From positions 1-64,000 of the forward strand of contig NZ_VIRN01000035.1 of assembly GCF_008107725.1 (NCBI RefSeq): 64,000 bases of DNA, in the 5' to 3' direction. The notes beneath the pieces were generated by a model. The model was not told the DNA's origin. It saw nothing but the letters and a program-made list of their open reading frames with translations, and made no database searches. Shown here one piece after another: positions 15,080 through 23,332 of this stretch (the first letter of the stretch is position 1; every line of letters starts with the position of its first letter). Both the position numbers and the translations under genes were made by a program. This stretch comes from Marinobacter sp. BW6 (GTDB lineage Bacteria; Pseudomonadota; Gammaproteobacteria; Pseudomonadales; Oleiphilaceae).

Positions 15080-16184
15080 TCACTCGCAGCTGTTTGCGAA
15101 CCCACCGATAGGTTTCCTCCGGACGGAAACTGAGCAGCAGCTCGGATTCTCCGCCGGAGGGGCCGGCCACAAAATACGCCACTTCTCCGCTCTGCCAATC
15201 GGCTGAATTTATCTGGACATCCTGCGGGCGGGTGCTGATTGCTTCCAGCTCCGCCAGGGAGAGTCCGCCCCCGATCTTTCGAACCGCAACCTGCTTCAGA
15301 GCTGTATCAGTGGCCGGATGGCTGGCTACATCCTCATCCAGGAAATAACGGTTCGCGACGGTTGTACTGATGGCCTTGAGTTCCCGCGTGAGATAGGTCT
15401 GGGCATCTTCCGAGTCGATGTCTTCCATGGTACGCACGGCATTTTCGATCCGGTCCTTTTTGGCCTGCAGGTCTTCACTGTATTCAATATCCGGATCGCG
15501 ATCTTCGTCATTTTCCGGTCGTGGAGGCGCGTTGTCTATTTGCTCCTGGGTCGGCGGCTCCTCACACAGTTCGTCGTCTTCCGGGTAAAAGCAGATGGCG
15601 GCCAGGAGTTGGTTGGCCGGGGATACGGGATCCGTCGAAGCGAACTCCGATTCGCTAGCACTGAAATCAATCGGTGCTGTCAGGTTAGGAAGGGCGGTAT
15701 TCAGCTGTGCAATAACCCGCTCGCGGATATCGATTCCTTCCCCTTCGGCCACATTCTGGCTCCAGTTCAGAAGCATCAGGAATCGGGACAGGTTCATCAG
15801 AGTTGTGTTTTCCAGAATCTGTTGCTCGGTAAGCGTATGGGTGCTCAGGCCTTCATCATCCACCATCGGCGTTTGCAGCCCCGTTCGGGTGGTTTCGAAG
15901 AATTCGAGCAGGGTCACGTATTTCCGGGCTGGCACACCGCTGACCAAGGGCAGATTTCCAACACGGAACGTAAGGGTTTCGCCGGGGTAGTAGCGGAACT
16001 CTCCCGCAGCATTGGTGGTGCCCGATTGACTGGCGGTCTGGTAGGCGAGGCCTTTAAAGCCGTTGAAGTTGAGCTGGCCGGCGCTGGTGTCGTCGCCGGA
16101 ACCGCCGTCGTCATCCAGGCAGCCAGAGAGGGCGAGGGCGCCCAGCAGTGTAAACGTCAGTTGGATGCGGTGAACGGATCTCAT
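15069..16184 (-). CDS. Lipoprotein of unknown function
   Basis: A 371-residue lipoprotein with lipobox LALSGC (residues 17-22) followed by an acidic, Gly/Ser-rich linker. Residues 43-80 contain GLAYQTASQSGTTNAAGEF then a YYPGETLTFRVG segment, a motif I associate with a group of large secreted lipoproteins of marine gammaproteobacteria; I cannot give it a function. The middle is rich in Glu, Asp and Pro. Nothing catalytic is visible. It converges on the HD-GYP-like gene with an 11-base overlap. A perfect -10 hexamer TATAAT on the minus strand at about 16263-16268 may belong to its promoter, though no clear -35 pairs with it. Confidence 0.7.
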   Translation of the reverse strand: MRSVHRIQLTFTLLGALALSGCLDDDGGSGDDTSAGQLNFNGFKGLAYQTASQSGTTNAAGEFRYYPGETLTFRVGNLPLVSGVPARKYVTLLEFFETTRTGLQTPMVDDEGLSTHTLTEQQILENTTLMNLSRFLMLLNWSQNVAEGEGIDIRERVIAQLNTALPNLTAPIDFSASESEFASTDPVSPANQLLAAICFYPEDDELCEEPPTQEQIDNAPPRPENDEDRDPDIEYSEDLQAKKDRIENAVRTMEDIDSEDAQTYLTRELKAISTTVANRYFLDEDVASHPATDTALKQVAVRKIGGGLSLAELEAISTRPQDVQINSADWQSGEVAYFVAGPSGGESELLLSFRPEETYRWVRKQLRVIIR

Positions 16185-16445
16185 GATTAGTCGTACATTC
16201 CCTTCAATTCAGCGCGCCCGCACCCAGGGTGCGGCAGCCCCTTTTGTAAATTGTTGTAACCGCATTATAGGGGCCGGGTTTGCCTCATATCGGGATTCCT
16301 GTCGCAGTTTCCGTTATTGGCTCGGAGACACCTCCGGCCGATAAGGGCCTTGAAATCAGCGGCTTTGTCACAATAAATAGCATTCTAAATTCTGGCTGGC
16401 GGCTGGGGCCGTTCATTGCCATTTTTCACCGAATCGGGATGATTT

Positions 16446-17396
16446 ATGACCAATGCACTGGAAATTGAGAGCCTCACCAAAACCTACGGTGACGGGTTTC
16501 GGGCTCTCAAGGGGATTGATCTTCACGTCGCCGAGGGGGATTTCTTTGCCTTGCTGGGACCCAACGGGGCCGGTAAATCGACCACCCTGGGTATCGTTTG
16601 CTCGCTGGTGAACAAGACAGCAGGGAAAGTGCGGGTGTTTGGATACGATACCGATACCCATCTCTCAGATGCGAAGCTTAACCTCGGCGTGGTGCCGCAG
16701 GAGTTCAACTTCAACCAGTTCGAGAAAGTCTTTGATATCGTCACCACCCAGGCCGGCTACTATGGCATTCCGTTGAAGCAGGCCTCGGCGTCGGCCGAAA
16801 AATATCTTAAGAAGCTCGGTCTCTGGGACAAGCGCGACACTCCGGCCCGAATGTTGTCCGGCGGCATGAAGCGGCGTTTGATGATCGCCCGCGCCCTGGT
16901 CCACGAGCCGAAACTGCTGATTCTGGATGAGCCGACCGCGGGTGTGGATATCGAGCTTCGTCGCTCCATGTGGACCTTCCTGGAGGAGATGAATCGCCAG
17001 GGCACCACTATCATCCTGACGACTCATTACCTTGAGGAAGCGGAAGCTCTTTGCCGCAACATTGCCATTATCGACCATGGCAAGATCCTCAAGCACACCA
17101 GCAAGAAAGCCTTGCTACAGCAGCTGAGCCTGGAGACTTTTGTGCTGGATACCGAGGAAGCCCTCGATACTGCGCCCGAGTTGAATGGGTTCCCGACTCG
17201 CCTGGATGGGGAAGGCGCCCTGGAGGTGGAAGTCCAGAAAGGCCAGGTGCTTAACCAGGTGTTTGTGGAGCTTGAGCGGCTGGGTATCAAGGTGGTCAGC
17301 ATGAGAACCAAGGCCAACCGGCTGGAGGAGTTGTTCATTCGCATGGTTGAAGAGAACGCCTCGGAATCCGCCAAGGCCGTGGAGGGTGCAGCATGA
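16446..17396 (+). CDS. ABC-2-type exporter ATP-binding protein
   Basis: A 316-residue ATPase close to E. coli YadG. It has Walker A GPNGAGKST (about residue 39), the signature LSGGMKRRL, and Walker B LLILDEPTAGVD. The roughly 90-residue C-terminal extension is usual for drug- or lipid-type ABC-2 exporters. It overlaps the permease start by four bases (ATGA), so the pair is translationally coupled. The cargo is not known for this family. The start codon ATG at 16446 has only a weak upstream ribosome site, so an alternative start cannot be excluded, though the homologous region begins here. Confidence 0.87.
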   Translation: MTNALEIESLTKTYGDGFRALKGIDLHVAEGDFFALLGPNGAGKSTTLGIVCSLVNKTAGKVRVFGYDTDTHLSDAKLNLGVVPQEFNFNQFEKVFDIVTTQAGYYGIPLKQASASAEKYLKKLGLWDKRDTPARMLSGGMKRRLMIARALVHEPKLLILDEPTAGVDIELRRSMWTFLEEMNRQGTTIILTTHYLEEAEALCRNIAIIDHGKILKHTSKKALLQQLSLETFVLDTEEALDTAPELNGFPTRLDGEGALEVEVQKGQVLNQVFVELERLGIKVVSMRTKANRLEELFIRMVEENASESAKAVEGAA

Positions 17397-18166
17397 CTCC
17401 ACAGGCCCTGTTCACAGCCTTCAGTACCATCGTTGTTCGGGAGATACGCCGGTTTACCCGTATCTGGGCGCAGACCCTGCTGCCGCCGGCGGTCACCATG
17501 ACCCTGTATTTCATTATTTTCGGCAACCTCATCGGCTCCCGCATCGGGGAAATGGGCGGCTTCGACTATATGTCGTTTATTGTTCCTGGGCTGATCATGA
17601 TGGCGGTAATCACCAGTTCCTACGCTAACGTGGTGTCCTCGTTTTTCTCCATGAAGTTCCAACGCAGTATTGAGGAGCTTCTGGTGTCACCAGTGCCGAA
17701 CTGGGTGATCCTGGCCGGTTACGTGACCGGTGGCATGGCCCGGGGGCTTGGTATCGGGCTGATTGTCACGCTGCTGTCACTGGCGTTTACCCGGTTGTCG
17801 ATCCACAACCTGCCTATGATGGTTCTTACGGTATTTCTGACTTCCGCACTGTTTGCACTGGGCGGGTTCATTAACGCCATGCTGGCAACCAAGTTTGATG
17901 ACATCTCAATCGTGCCCACGTTCGTACTGACACCCCTGACCTATCTGGGCGGGGTGTTCTATAGCATCGATTTGCTGCCAGGGTTTTGGCAGGGCGTATC
18001 CATGGCCAACCCCATCCTGTATATGGTCAACGGCTTCCGGTACGGGATTCTGGGTGTGTCAGACGTTAATCCGTTTGTTTCTCTTGGTATGATTCTGGTT
18101 TTCATCTCCGTGCTGGCATTCATCGCTCTCAGGATGCTGGAGCGTGGTAAAGGCATTCGCCACTGA
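17393..18166 (+). CDS. ABC-2-type exporter permease
   Basis: A 257-residue membrane protein with six hydrophobic segments, like E. coli YadH. The block FQRSIEELLVSPVPNWVILA in the first half and LTPLTYLGGVFYSIDLLP in the second are characteristic of ABC-2 permeases. It forms the membrane part of the exporter with the ATPase encoded upstream (four-base overlap). queF follows after 14 bases and may be cotranscribed, although a functional link is not obvious. Confidence 0.87.
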   Translation: MTPQALFTAFSTIVVREIRRFTRIWAQTLLPPAVTMTLYFIIFGNLIGSRIGEMGGFDYMSFIVPGLIMMAVITSSYANVVSSFFSMKFQRSIEELLVSPVPNWVILAGYVTGGMARGLGIGLIVTLLSLAFTRLSIHNLPMMVLTVFLTSALFALGGFINAMLATKFDDISIVPTFVLTPLTYLGGVFYSIDLLPGFWQGVSMANPILYMVNGFRYGILGVSDVNPFVSLGMILVFISVLAFIALRMLERGKGIRH

Positions 18167-18180
18167 TTTCAGGAACACCT

Positions 18181-18999
18181 ATGGCACTCAATGACGCGCC
18201 GCTTGGCAAGACAAGCGATTACCCGGACAGCTACGACCCAGGCCTGCTGTTCCCCGTGGCGAGAGAGGAGAATCGTCGCCGCCTTGGGCTGGAGGACGGC
18301 CGTTGGCCATGGTTTGGTGAAGACCTTTGGCAGGCCTGGGAAATCTCCTGGTTGCGGCCAAATGGTGTGCCGGAGGTGGCCTGGGCGGAGATTGTTTTTC
18401 CGGCGGCTTCGCCTTCGATCATCGAGTCCAAATCGCTAAAGCTGTACCTCAACTCGCTGAACCAGGCTGTTTACTCCTCCCGGGAGCAGGTTGTGGGGGC
18501 GATTACCCAAGATCTGTCGAGTGCTTGCGGCGGTGCGGTACAGGTCAACCTGTTAAGCGTGGACGAATCTGGGGAAGCGATAGGCCGTCCTGAGGGGTTC
18601 GAATTGATTGATGATGAACCGGTAAGCGATGTGGTGTATGAGTACTCCCCCGACGTTCTCAATGTCGGTGGTGAGGTGGTGACTGAGCAGTTATGTTCCC
18701 ATCTGCTCAAGAGCAACTGCCCGGTGACGGGCCAACCGGACTGGGCCACCCTGTTGGTAAGCTACACTGGCCCGAAAATCGACCGGGCTGGCTTGCTGCG
18801 TTATGTGGTGAGCTTCCGGCAGAAACAGGATTTCCACGAGCATTGTGTGGAAACGGTGTTTACCGATCTGATGGGCCGATGCAACCCGGAGTCACTAACA
18901 GTGATTGCCCGGTATACACGGCGGGGCGGGCTGGATATCAACCCCTGGCGAAGCACAGAAACCGGTAAGGATGCCGGGCCGCGACTGATCCGTCAGTAA
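18181..18999 (+). CDS. queF: NADPH-dependent 7-cyano-7-deazaguanine reductase QueF
   Basis: QueF reduces the nitrile preQ0 to the amine preQ1 with NADPH, the step before insertion into tRNA by Tgt. At 272 residues it is the long, two-domain (YqcD/E. coli) form. The catalytic Cys is in SNCPVTGQPDW at residue 180, with the partner Asp at 187; SKSLKLYLNSLNQ is the NADPH-binding QueF motif at about residue 83. It starts at ATG 18181 behind AGGA. The next queuosine steps (queA, tgt) are encoded 14 kb away at 33.2-35.5 kb. It converges with cyaB. Confidence 0.95.
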   Translation: MALNDAPLGKTSDYPDSYDPGLLFPVAREENRRRLGLEDGRWPWFGEDLWQAWEISWLRPNGVPEVAWAEIVFPAASPSIIESKSLKLYLNSLNQAVYSSREQVVGAITQDLSSACGGAVQVNLLSVDESGEAIGRPEGFELIDDEPVSDVVYEYSPDVLNVGGEVVTEQLCSHLLKSNCPVTGQPDWATLLVSYTGPKIDRAGLLRYVVSFRQKQDFHEHCVETVFTDLMGRCNPESLTVIARYTRRGGLDINPWRSTETGKDAGPRLIRQ

Positions 19000-19029
19000 T
19001 AGGGATCGACATGAGCGCAGGGACGCGCC

Positions 19030-20469
19030 TCAGGAAACATCCTCTTCCCGTCGCAGACGGTCGGCGGCGTCTTCCAGGGCGGTCAGGATGGCCTGGCGTT
19101 CCTTCTCAGTGATCTTGTCTGAATCCAGATACATGGCGAAGCCACTGTGCTCGTGCTCCAGGAAACTGCGGTTGGGGCCCATATCGCGCCGGAAATCTAC
19201 CACTTCATAGATCGGCACCGGCTTGCCGAAGCCTTTTACGGTAATTTCGCCTTTGTCCCGGCACATGATCTTGTCCTTGATCAGCGAGAAGGTCTCGTAG
19301 GAGACCAGGATTTCACCTGGCTCAGCCAGAGATTCGAGCCGGCTGGCGAGATTCACTTCCTTGCCGATAATGGTGTAATCCATCCGGTTCTCAGCGCCAA
19401 AGTTGCCGACGGTTGTATAGCCGGTACTGATCCCCATTCGAATTTCAAGCGGGGTCTTGATGCCCTGGCTGCGCCATTTCTGGCGCATGATCTTCATGTG
19501 TTTGCGCATTTCGATGGCCATGGAGACGCAGGCAAACGCGTCCTCGCGTTGGCCTCGGCTGGTCGGGTCGCCAAAGAACACCATGATGGAATCGCCGACG
19601 AATTTGTCGATGGTGCCGCCATACTTCAGAGCGACTTCCGACATCTCGTTGAAGTAGTGGTTCAGCAACTCGGTCAGGGCCTCGGGTTCCATTTCCTCGG
19701 ACAGTTCGGTGAAGCCCTTGATGTCCGAGAAGAACACCGCCAGCTTCTTGCGCTGTGTTTCCAGCCGAACGTCCCGCTCGCCCGTAAAGATGGACTGCCA
19801 AACCTGGGGCGAGAGGTATTTTGACAGCTTGTGGGACAGTGCGATGGACTGCTCCCGCTGGTTCTGGATCTGGGTTTTTGCCAGCATTAACGCACGTGCC
19901 TGTTGGTGGGAATAATAGGCGGTGACGCAAATATATATGCCGGTCGAGAGAATCGACACAATGCTGGTGAGCAGGGGCGAATGTGGCCCGTCTGCTGGGC
20001 CAAGGATAGCGACAGAGCCAGCAATGGCGGCGGCCATGAAAACGGTGCCCATAAGCCACTGGCGGATGCCTCCGACAATCAGGCAGCTGAACATCAGCAT
20101 CAGGGCGACTGCCAGGGAGGGGATGACGATCAGCCCGATGCAGCCAATAAACGCGCCGCCGACAACGCAATCGAAAATCAGCATTTTCTGGCGGATACGT
20201 GGAGAATTTCTCAGGAACGTTCGGCGGGTCAGGGCGTGTGCAACGTGTGGCCAGGTGAGGGCGCCAGCCACAAGCCATAATAGCCATTGGGGAAATGCGC
20301 CCTGCAGAACACCGGTTACAATAATCGCGGCAGTTGAGGTGTAGGCCAGCAACCGGCCGTTGTAGTCGGGCATTGGCGGAATCGCAATCGGGCTGCCCGC
20401 CGCCTCAGACGCCAGGGACCTGCCAGCGGAGCTGCTGGCATTGCGCAGATCTGCCGGGGCACTCATCAT
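19030..20469 (-). CDS. cyaB: Class III adenylate cyclase with MASE2 sensor domain, CyaB type
   Basis: A 479-residue inner-membrane enzyme that makes cAMP from ATP. Residues 35-190 hold the MASE2 domain of about six membrane helices; a class III cyclase domain follows. Both metal-binding Asp residues are present (FFSDIKGF near residue 248, GDSIMVFFGD near 290), and NFGAENRMDYTIIGKEVNLA matches Pseudomonas CyaB, so activity is expected. The start is ATG at 20469 (or the adjacent ATG at 20466), one base after the stop of the preceding small gene, implying translational coupling; an in-frame TTG at 20490 lies inside that gene and is rejected. Confidence 0.9.
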   Translation of the reverse strand: MMSAPADLRNASSSAGRSLASEAAGSPIAIPPMPDYNGRLLAYTSTAAIIVTGVLQGAFPQWLLWLVAGALTWPHVAHALTRRTFLRNSPRIRQKMLIFDCVVGGAFIGCIGLIVIPSLAVALMLMFSCLIVGGIRQWLMGTVFMAAAIAGSVAILGPADGPHSPLLTSIVSILSTGIYICVTAYYSHQQARALMLAKTQIQNQREQSIALSHKLSKYLSPQVWQSIFTGERDVRLETQRKKLAVFFSDIKGFTELSEEMEPEALTELLNHYFNEMSEVALKYGGTIDKFVGDSIMVFFGDPTSRGQREDAFACVSMAIEMRKHMKIMRQKWRSQGIKTPLEIRMGISTGYTTVGNFGAENRMDYTIIGKEVNLASRLESLAEPGEILVSYETFSLIKDKIMCRDKGEITVKGFGKPVPIYEVVDFRRDMGPNRSFLEHEHSGFAMYLDSDKITEKERQAILTALEDAADRLRREEDVS

Positions 20470-20470
20470 T

Positions 20471-20782
20471 TCAGAAACGGATCCTGCCAACGAGCATGTC
20501 GCGGAACATGACCCAGTCGCCCATCAGGCTGTACAGTGGGTACTTGAAGGTGGCGGGGCGGTTTTTCTCAAACTTGAAATGACCCACCCAGGCAAAACCA
20601 TAGCCGATGACCGGCAAGGCCAGAAGCCAGAAAAGCTTGCCTGAAGTCAGTGCCCACGCAGCTACGACCAGAACCAGCAGGCTGCCGGCAAAGTGCAGGC
20701 GGCGACAGGTGACGTCGCTGTGCTCTTCAAGGTAGTAAGGATAGAATTCCGAAAAGTTGTTGAAGGTTTGCTGGTTGCTCAT
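20471..20782 (-). CDS. Mpo1-like (DUF962) small membrane protein
   Basis: A 103-residue protein with two or three hydrophobic segments and conserved histidines. The pattern FYPYYLEEHSDVTCRRLHF, then a hydrophobic stretch, then GYGFAWVGHFKFEKNRPATF is the DUF962 family. Yeast Mpo1 of this family is a dioxygenase that shortens 2-hydroxy fatty acids, with Fe bound by such His residues; the bacterial role is not established. The ATG at 20782 is chosen over an in-frame GTG at 20797. It is first in a two-gene unit with cyaB. Confidence 0.85.
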   Translation of the reverse strand: MSNQQTFNNFSEFYPYYLEEHSDVTCRRLHFAGSLLVLVVAAWALTSGKLFWLLALPVIGYGFAWVGHFKFEKNRPATFKYPLYSLMGDWVMFRDMLVGRIRF

Positions 20783-20864
20783 TGTGTTGCCACTCACCGT
20801 TGTACGACCGCGTCATTTATAATTGTTGGTAGACCCGACTACGACTAAAGGTTAACAGCATTAC

Positions 20865-20903
20865 GTACAAGCCACAATTCACAGCCAGGAATTGTGCTCG
20901 TAC
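20865..20903. promoter_or_regulatory. Long imperfect inverted repeat in a divergent promoter region
   Basis: GTACAAGCCACAATTC (20865-20880) is mirrored by GAATTGTGCTCGTAC (20889-20903) around an eight-base spacer, with one mismatch and one extra base. It lies between the minus-strand DUF962-cyaB unit and the plus-strand nitroreductase gene. It could be an operator or, as RNA, a leader hairpin of the nitroreductase gene. Confidence 0.55.
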
Positions 20904-20936
20904 CACATCTAGATAGCCATCAGACAGCGAGCAAAT

Positions 20937-21488
20937 ATGACAACAGTTACCGATTTCCTCCTCAACCGTTCGTCAGAACCCAGGCTAGAGGCACCCGCGC
21001 CCGACCCGGCAGCCCTCGACCGGGCTTTCTCCTGTGCCGCCCGCGCGCCTGATCACGCCCTTCTGAGGCCTTGGCGTTACCTTGTTGTGGAAGGCGAAGG
21101 GCTGGAGGCTCTGGGCGAATTGTTTGCCTCCACCTGCGCCAACAACAGCGACGAGAAAGAGATCGAGAAACTCAGGCGTGCCCCTCTTCGCGCGCCAATG
21201 GTGATTGTCGGTATTGCGTCGCCGAGAACGCATCCCAAAGTACCTGAAATCGAGCAATTGATGTCGGCCGCAGCCGGCATGAGTTTCGTTGAGCTGGCGC
21301 TTCAGGACGCCGGTTACGGCGTGATGTGGAGGACCGGCGCTGTCGCTTATCACTCCTCAGTTCACGCGGGTCTTGGGTTGGAAGAGCATGAGCAGATCGT
21401 CGGCTTTCTCTACACCGGAACAGTCTCCGCTTCCAAACCGGCTGTTCCCAGGCCGGAGGTTGATGAGTTCGTGCGTCATTGGCCTTGA
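20937..21488 (+). CDS. Nitroreductase family protein, YdjA type
   Basis: A 183-residue flavoprotein of the short YdjA subgroup of nitroreductases, likely binding FMN as a dimer and using NAD(P)H. The N-terminal FLLNRSSEPRLEAPAP motif, the ARAPDHALLRPWRYLVV segment and GMSFVELALQDAGYGVMWRTG match this group. The natural substrate is unknown for the family. ATG at 20937. It is divergent from DUF962-cyaB, with a long inverted repeat in the shared region, and precedes the flagellar operon on the same strand, which has its own RpoN-type promoter. Confidence 0.85.
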   Translation: MTTVTDFLLNRSSEPRLEAPAPDPAALDRAFSCAARAPDHALLRPWRYLVVEGEGLEALGELFASTCANNSDEKEIEKLRRAPLRAPMVIVGIASPRTHPKVPEIEQLMSAAAGMSFVELALQDAGYGVMWRTGAVAYHSSVHAGLGLEEHEQIVGFLYTGTVSASKPAVPRPEVDEFVRHWP

Positions 21489-21503
21489 GCTCCTGACTGA
21501 ACG

Positions 21504-21523
21504 CCCCCGGTCCGCGCCGGGGG
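21504..21523 (+). terminator. Hairpin after the nitroreductase gene
   Basis: A perfect stem CCCCCGG/CCGGGGG with a six-base loop follows the stop codon by 15 bases. T residues come only after another 15 bases, so termination efficiency is uncertain. Confidence 0.45.
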
Positions 21524-21643
21524 AAGCAGCTTGCCGCTTTTTCCTGACCGTTCCTTACTTGCTTTGCCCTCACCATTAATTAATCACCGGCCAGGGCCCG
21601 CCAATACTGGCTTTCCTGAGAAAATTACACCTCACCTGAATTC

Positions 21644-21659
21644 TGGCATCCAGCTTGCT
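21644..21659 (+). promoter_or_regulatory. RpoN (sigma54) promoter of the flgB operon
   Basis: TGGCATCCAGCTTGCT has the GG and GC of the -24/-12 sigma54 consensus with the required spacing, 68 bases upstream of flgB. In Pseudomonas the flgBCDE operon is RpoN- and FleR-dependent, which fits. Confidence 0.8.
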
Positions 21660-21726
21660 TTAGTCCTGTCAAAGAGCACAGCCGGCAAAACAGGTCGGCA
21701 TACTGGTGCAGTTTTCGGGAGGCAAC

Positions 21727-22125
21727 ATGGCAATTACGTTCGATTCGGCTCTGGGCATTCACCAACACGCGGTTGAAGCGCGGGTTAAGCGTGCCGAAGT
21801 TCTGGCAAACAACTTGGCGAACGCTGATACCCCGGGATTCAAAGCCCGCGACCTGGATTTTCAAGCGATGATGCAGAAGGCTCAGGAGCAGGTCAGCGGA
21901 TTCCAGATGGCGAAGACGCATGATGCGCACATGGATACCTCCCTCTCGGCCTCGGAAAGCGATCTGATGTATCGGGTACCTCACCAGCCGTCGGTTGACG
22001 GCAATACCGTGGACGCCCAGCAGGAGCAGACCCGCTTCATGCGCAACGCCATGGATTTCCAGGCCAGTTTCCAGTTTCTGAACAGCAAGTTCAGCGGTTT
22101 GACCAAAGCCATTAAAGGCGAGTAA
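21727..22125 (+). CDS. flgB: Flagellar basal-body rod protein FlgB
   Basis: A 132-residue proximal rod subunit exported by the flagellar type III apparatus. It has the rod-protein N-terminal motif, here AEVLANNLANADTPGFKARD, and a hydrophobic heptad C-terminus. The ATG at 21727 follows GGGAGG; a TTG at 21706 is in frame but has no such site. It is the first of eleven contiguous flagellar genes, downstream of an RpoN-type promoter. Confidence 0.96.
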   Translation: MAITFDSALGIHQHAVEARVKRAEVLANNLANADTPGFKARDLDFQAMMQKAQEQVSGFQMAKTHDAHMDTSLSASESDLMYRVPHQPSVDGNTVDAQQEQTRFMRNAMDFQASFQFLNSKFSGLTKAIKGE

Positions 22126-22159
22126 GCCGCAGTCACAGGGTTAGCGAAGGAGAGTTTTC

Positions 22160-22609
22160 ATGTCACTGGGCAGCATTTTTGATATCGCCGGTTCCGGCAT
22201 GACCGCGCAATCACTGCGGCTGAACACAACCGCGTCCAACATCGCCAATGCGGAGACAGCGAGTTCCAGCACGGGTGAAACCTATCGGGCCAGGAAGCCG
22301 GTTTTCTCGGCCATTCAGCAGTCCCTGATGAATCCGGGGCAGAGCGGTTTGCCGATGGCCGCGGATGAAGGCCCGGGTGCCGGTGTCAGGGTTGAAGGTA
22401 TCGTTGAAAGTGATGCCGAGTTGCAGATGCGTTACGAGCCACATCATCCGGCGGCCAACGAGGACGGTAATGTCTTCTACCCCAATGTAAATGTGGTTGA
22501 AGAGATGGCGGACATGATGTCGTCGTCCAGAAGTTTCCAGATGAATGTGGATGTCATGAATACAGCCAAGTCCATGATGCAGCGCATTCTGACTCTTGGT
22601 CAGCAGTAA
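22160..22609 (+). CDS. flgC: Flagellar basal-body rod protein FlgC
   Basis: A 149-residue rod subunit that stacks with FlgB, FlgF and FlgG in the periplasm. The N-terminus shows SLRLNTTASNIANAET, the rod motif, and the C-terminus has NVVEEMADMMSSSRSFQMNV, the matching heptad helix. It is slightly longer than the E. coli protein (134). ATG at 22160 follows AAGGAGAG and lies 34 bases after flgB. Confidence 0.96.
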   Translation: MSLGSIFDIAGSGMTAQSLRLNTTASNIANAETASSSTGETYRARKPVFSAIQQSLMNPGQSGLPMAADEGPGAGVRVEGIVESDAELQMRYEPHHPAANEDGNVFYPNVNVVEEMADMMSSSRSFQMNVDVMNTAKSMMQRILTLGQQ

Positions 22610-22627
22610 CAGGGTGAGGAGCACAAC

Positions 22628-23305
22628 ATGACTGCAGTAAATGCAACAGACGCGTCGGATGTTCTGAGCCAGTACCAGCTGAAGCAACAGAATGGCGGCC
22701 AGGGCACCAGCGAGCTGGGCCGGAATGAGTTCATGGAACTGATGTTGGCGCAGCTGAAGAACCAGAATCCGCTGGAGCCCCAGGACAACGGTGAATTTAT
22801 CTCCCAGCTGGCCCAGTTCAGCTCGCTGGAGGAGATGCAGAATCTCTCCGGTACGGTTGAGGATGTGGTTGGTCAGTTCCGCTCCACCCAGGCGCTCCAG
22901 GCCTCGGCCATGGTGGGTAAAACCGTGCTCGCTCCCTCACAGATCGGGATCCTGGGTGCCGAAGGTGAAATTACCGGGACCATTGAGGTGCCGGCGTCTA
23001 CGGGCGGTCTGCGCCTGTCCATCGAGGGACAGAATGGTGAGCGGGTGCGTCAGATTGATATGGGCAGCAGCCAGGCAGGTGTTGTGTCCTTCCGCTGGGA
23101 CGGCCAGGACGGCAACGGCAATCCCTTGCCGCCGGGTCCCTACCGGATTGTGGCCGAGGCTTCCTATCCGGATGGGCCACAGCAGCTGGGCACCATGGTG
23201 AGCGCCAATGTGGATAGCGTATCCCTGGGCCAGGGCGGCTCGATAACCCTGAATCTTGCAGGCATGGGCTCCATTGCCCTGTCTGATGTGAAACAAATTA
23301 ACTGA
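22628..23305 (+). CDS. flgD: Flagellar hook capping protein FlgD
   Basis: A 225-residue scaffold that sits on the growing hook and allows FlgE to assemble. The N-terminal block LGRNEFMELMLAQLKNQNPL and the following EFISQLAQFSSLEEMQN are the FlgD signature. A FlgD Ig-like and Tudor-like region follows (VSFRWDGQDGNGNPLPPGPY). It starts with ATG at 22628, 18 bases after flgC, behind AGGGTGAGGA. Confidence 0.96.
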   Translation: MTAVNATDASDVLSQYQLKQQNGGQGTSELGRNEFMELMLAQLKNQNPLEPQDNGEFISQLAQFSSLEEMQNLSGTVEDVVGQFRSTQALQASAMVGKTVLAPSQIGILGAEGEITGTIEVPASTGGLRLSIEGQNGERVRQIDMGSSQAGVVSFRWDGQDGNGNPLPPGPYRIVAEASYPDGPQQLGTMVSANVDSVSLGQGGSITLNLAGMGSIALSDVKQIN

Positions 23306-23332
23306 GACCGGTGAAACACCAAGGGGTGAACC

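Noticed and set aside
16330..16346. CCGATAA resembling a sigma28 -10 element
   Set aside because: No TAAA-type -35 at the required distance, and no motility gene follows.
16280..16468. Small 62-codon open frame before the ABC exporter gene
   Set aside because: Non-ATG start, no ribosome site, no convincing signal or domain; overlaps the ABC gene start.
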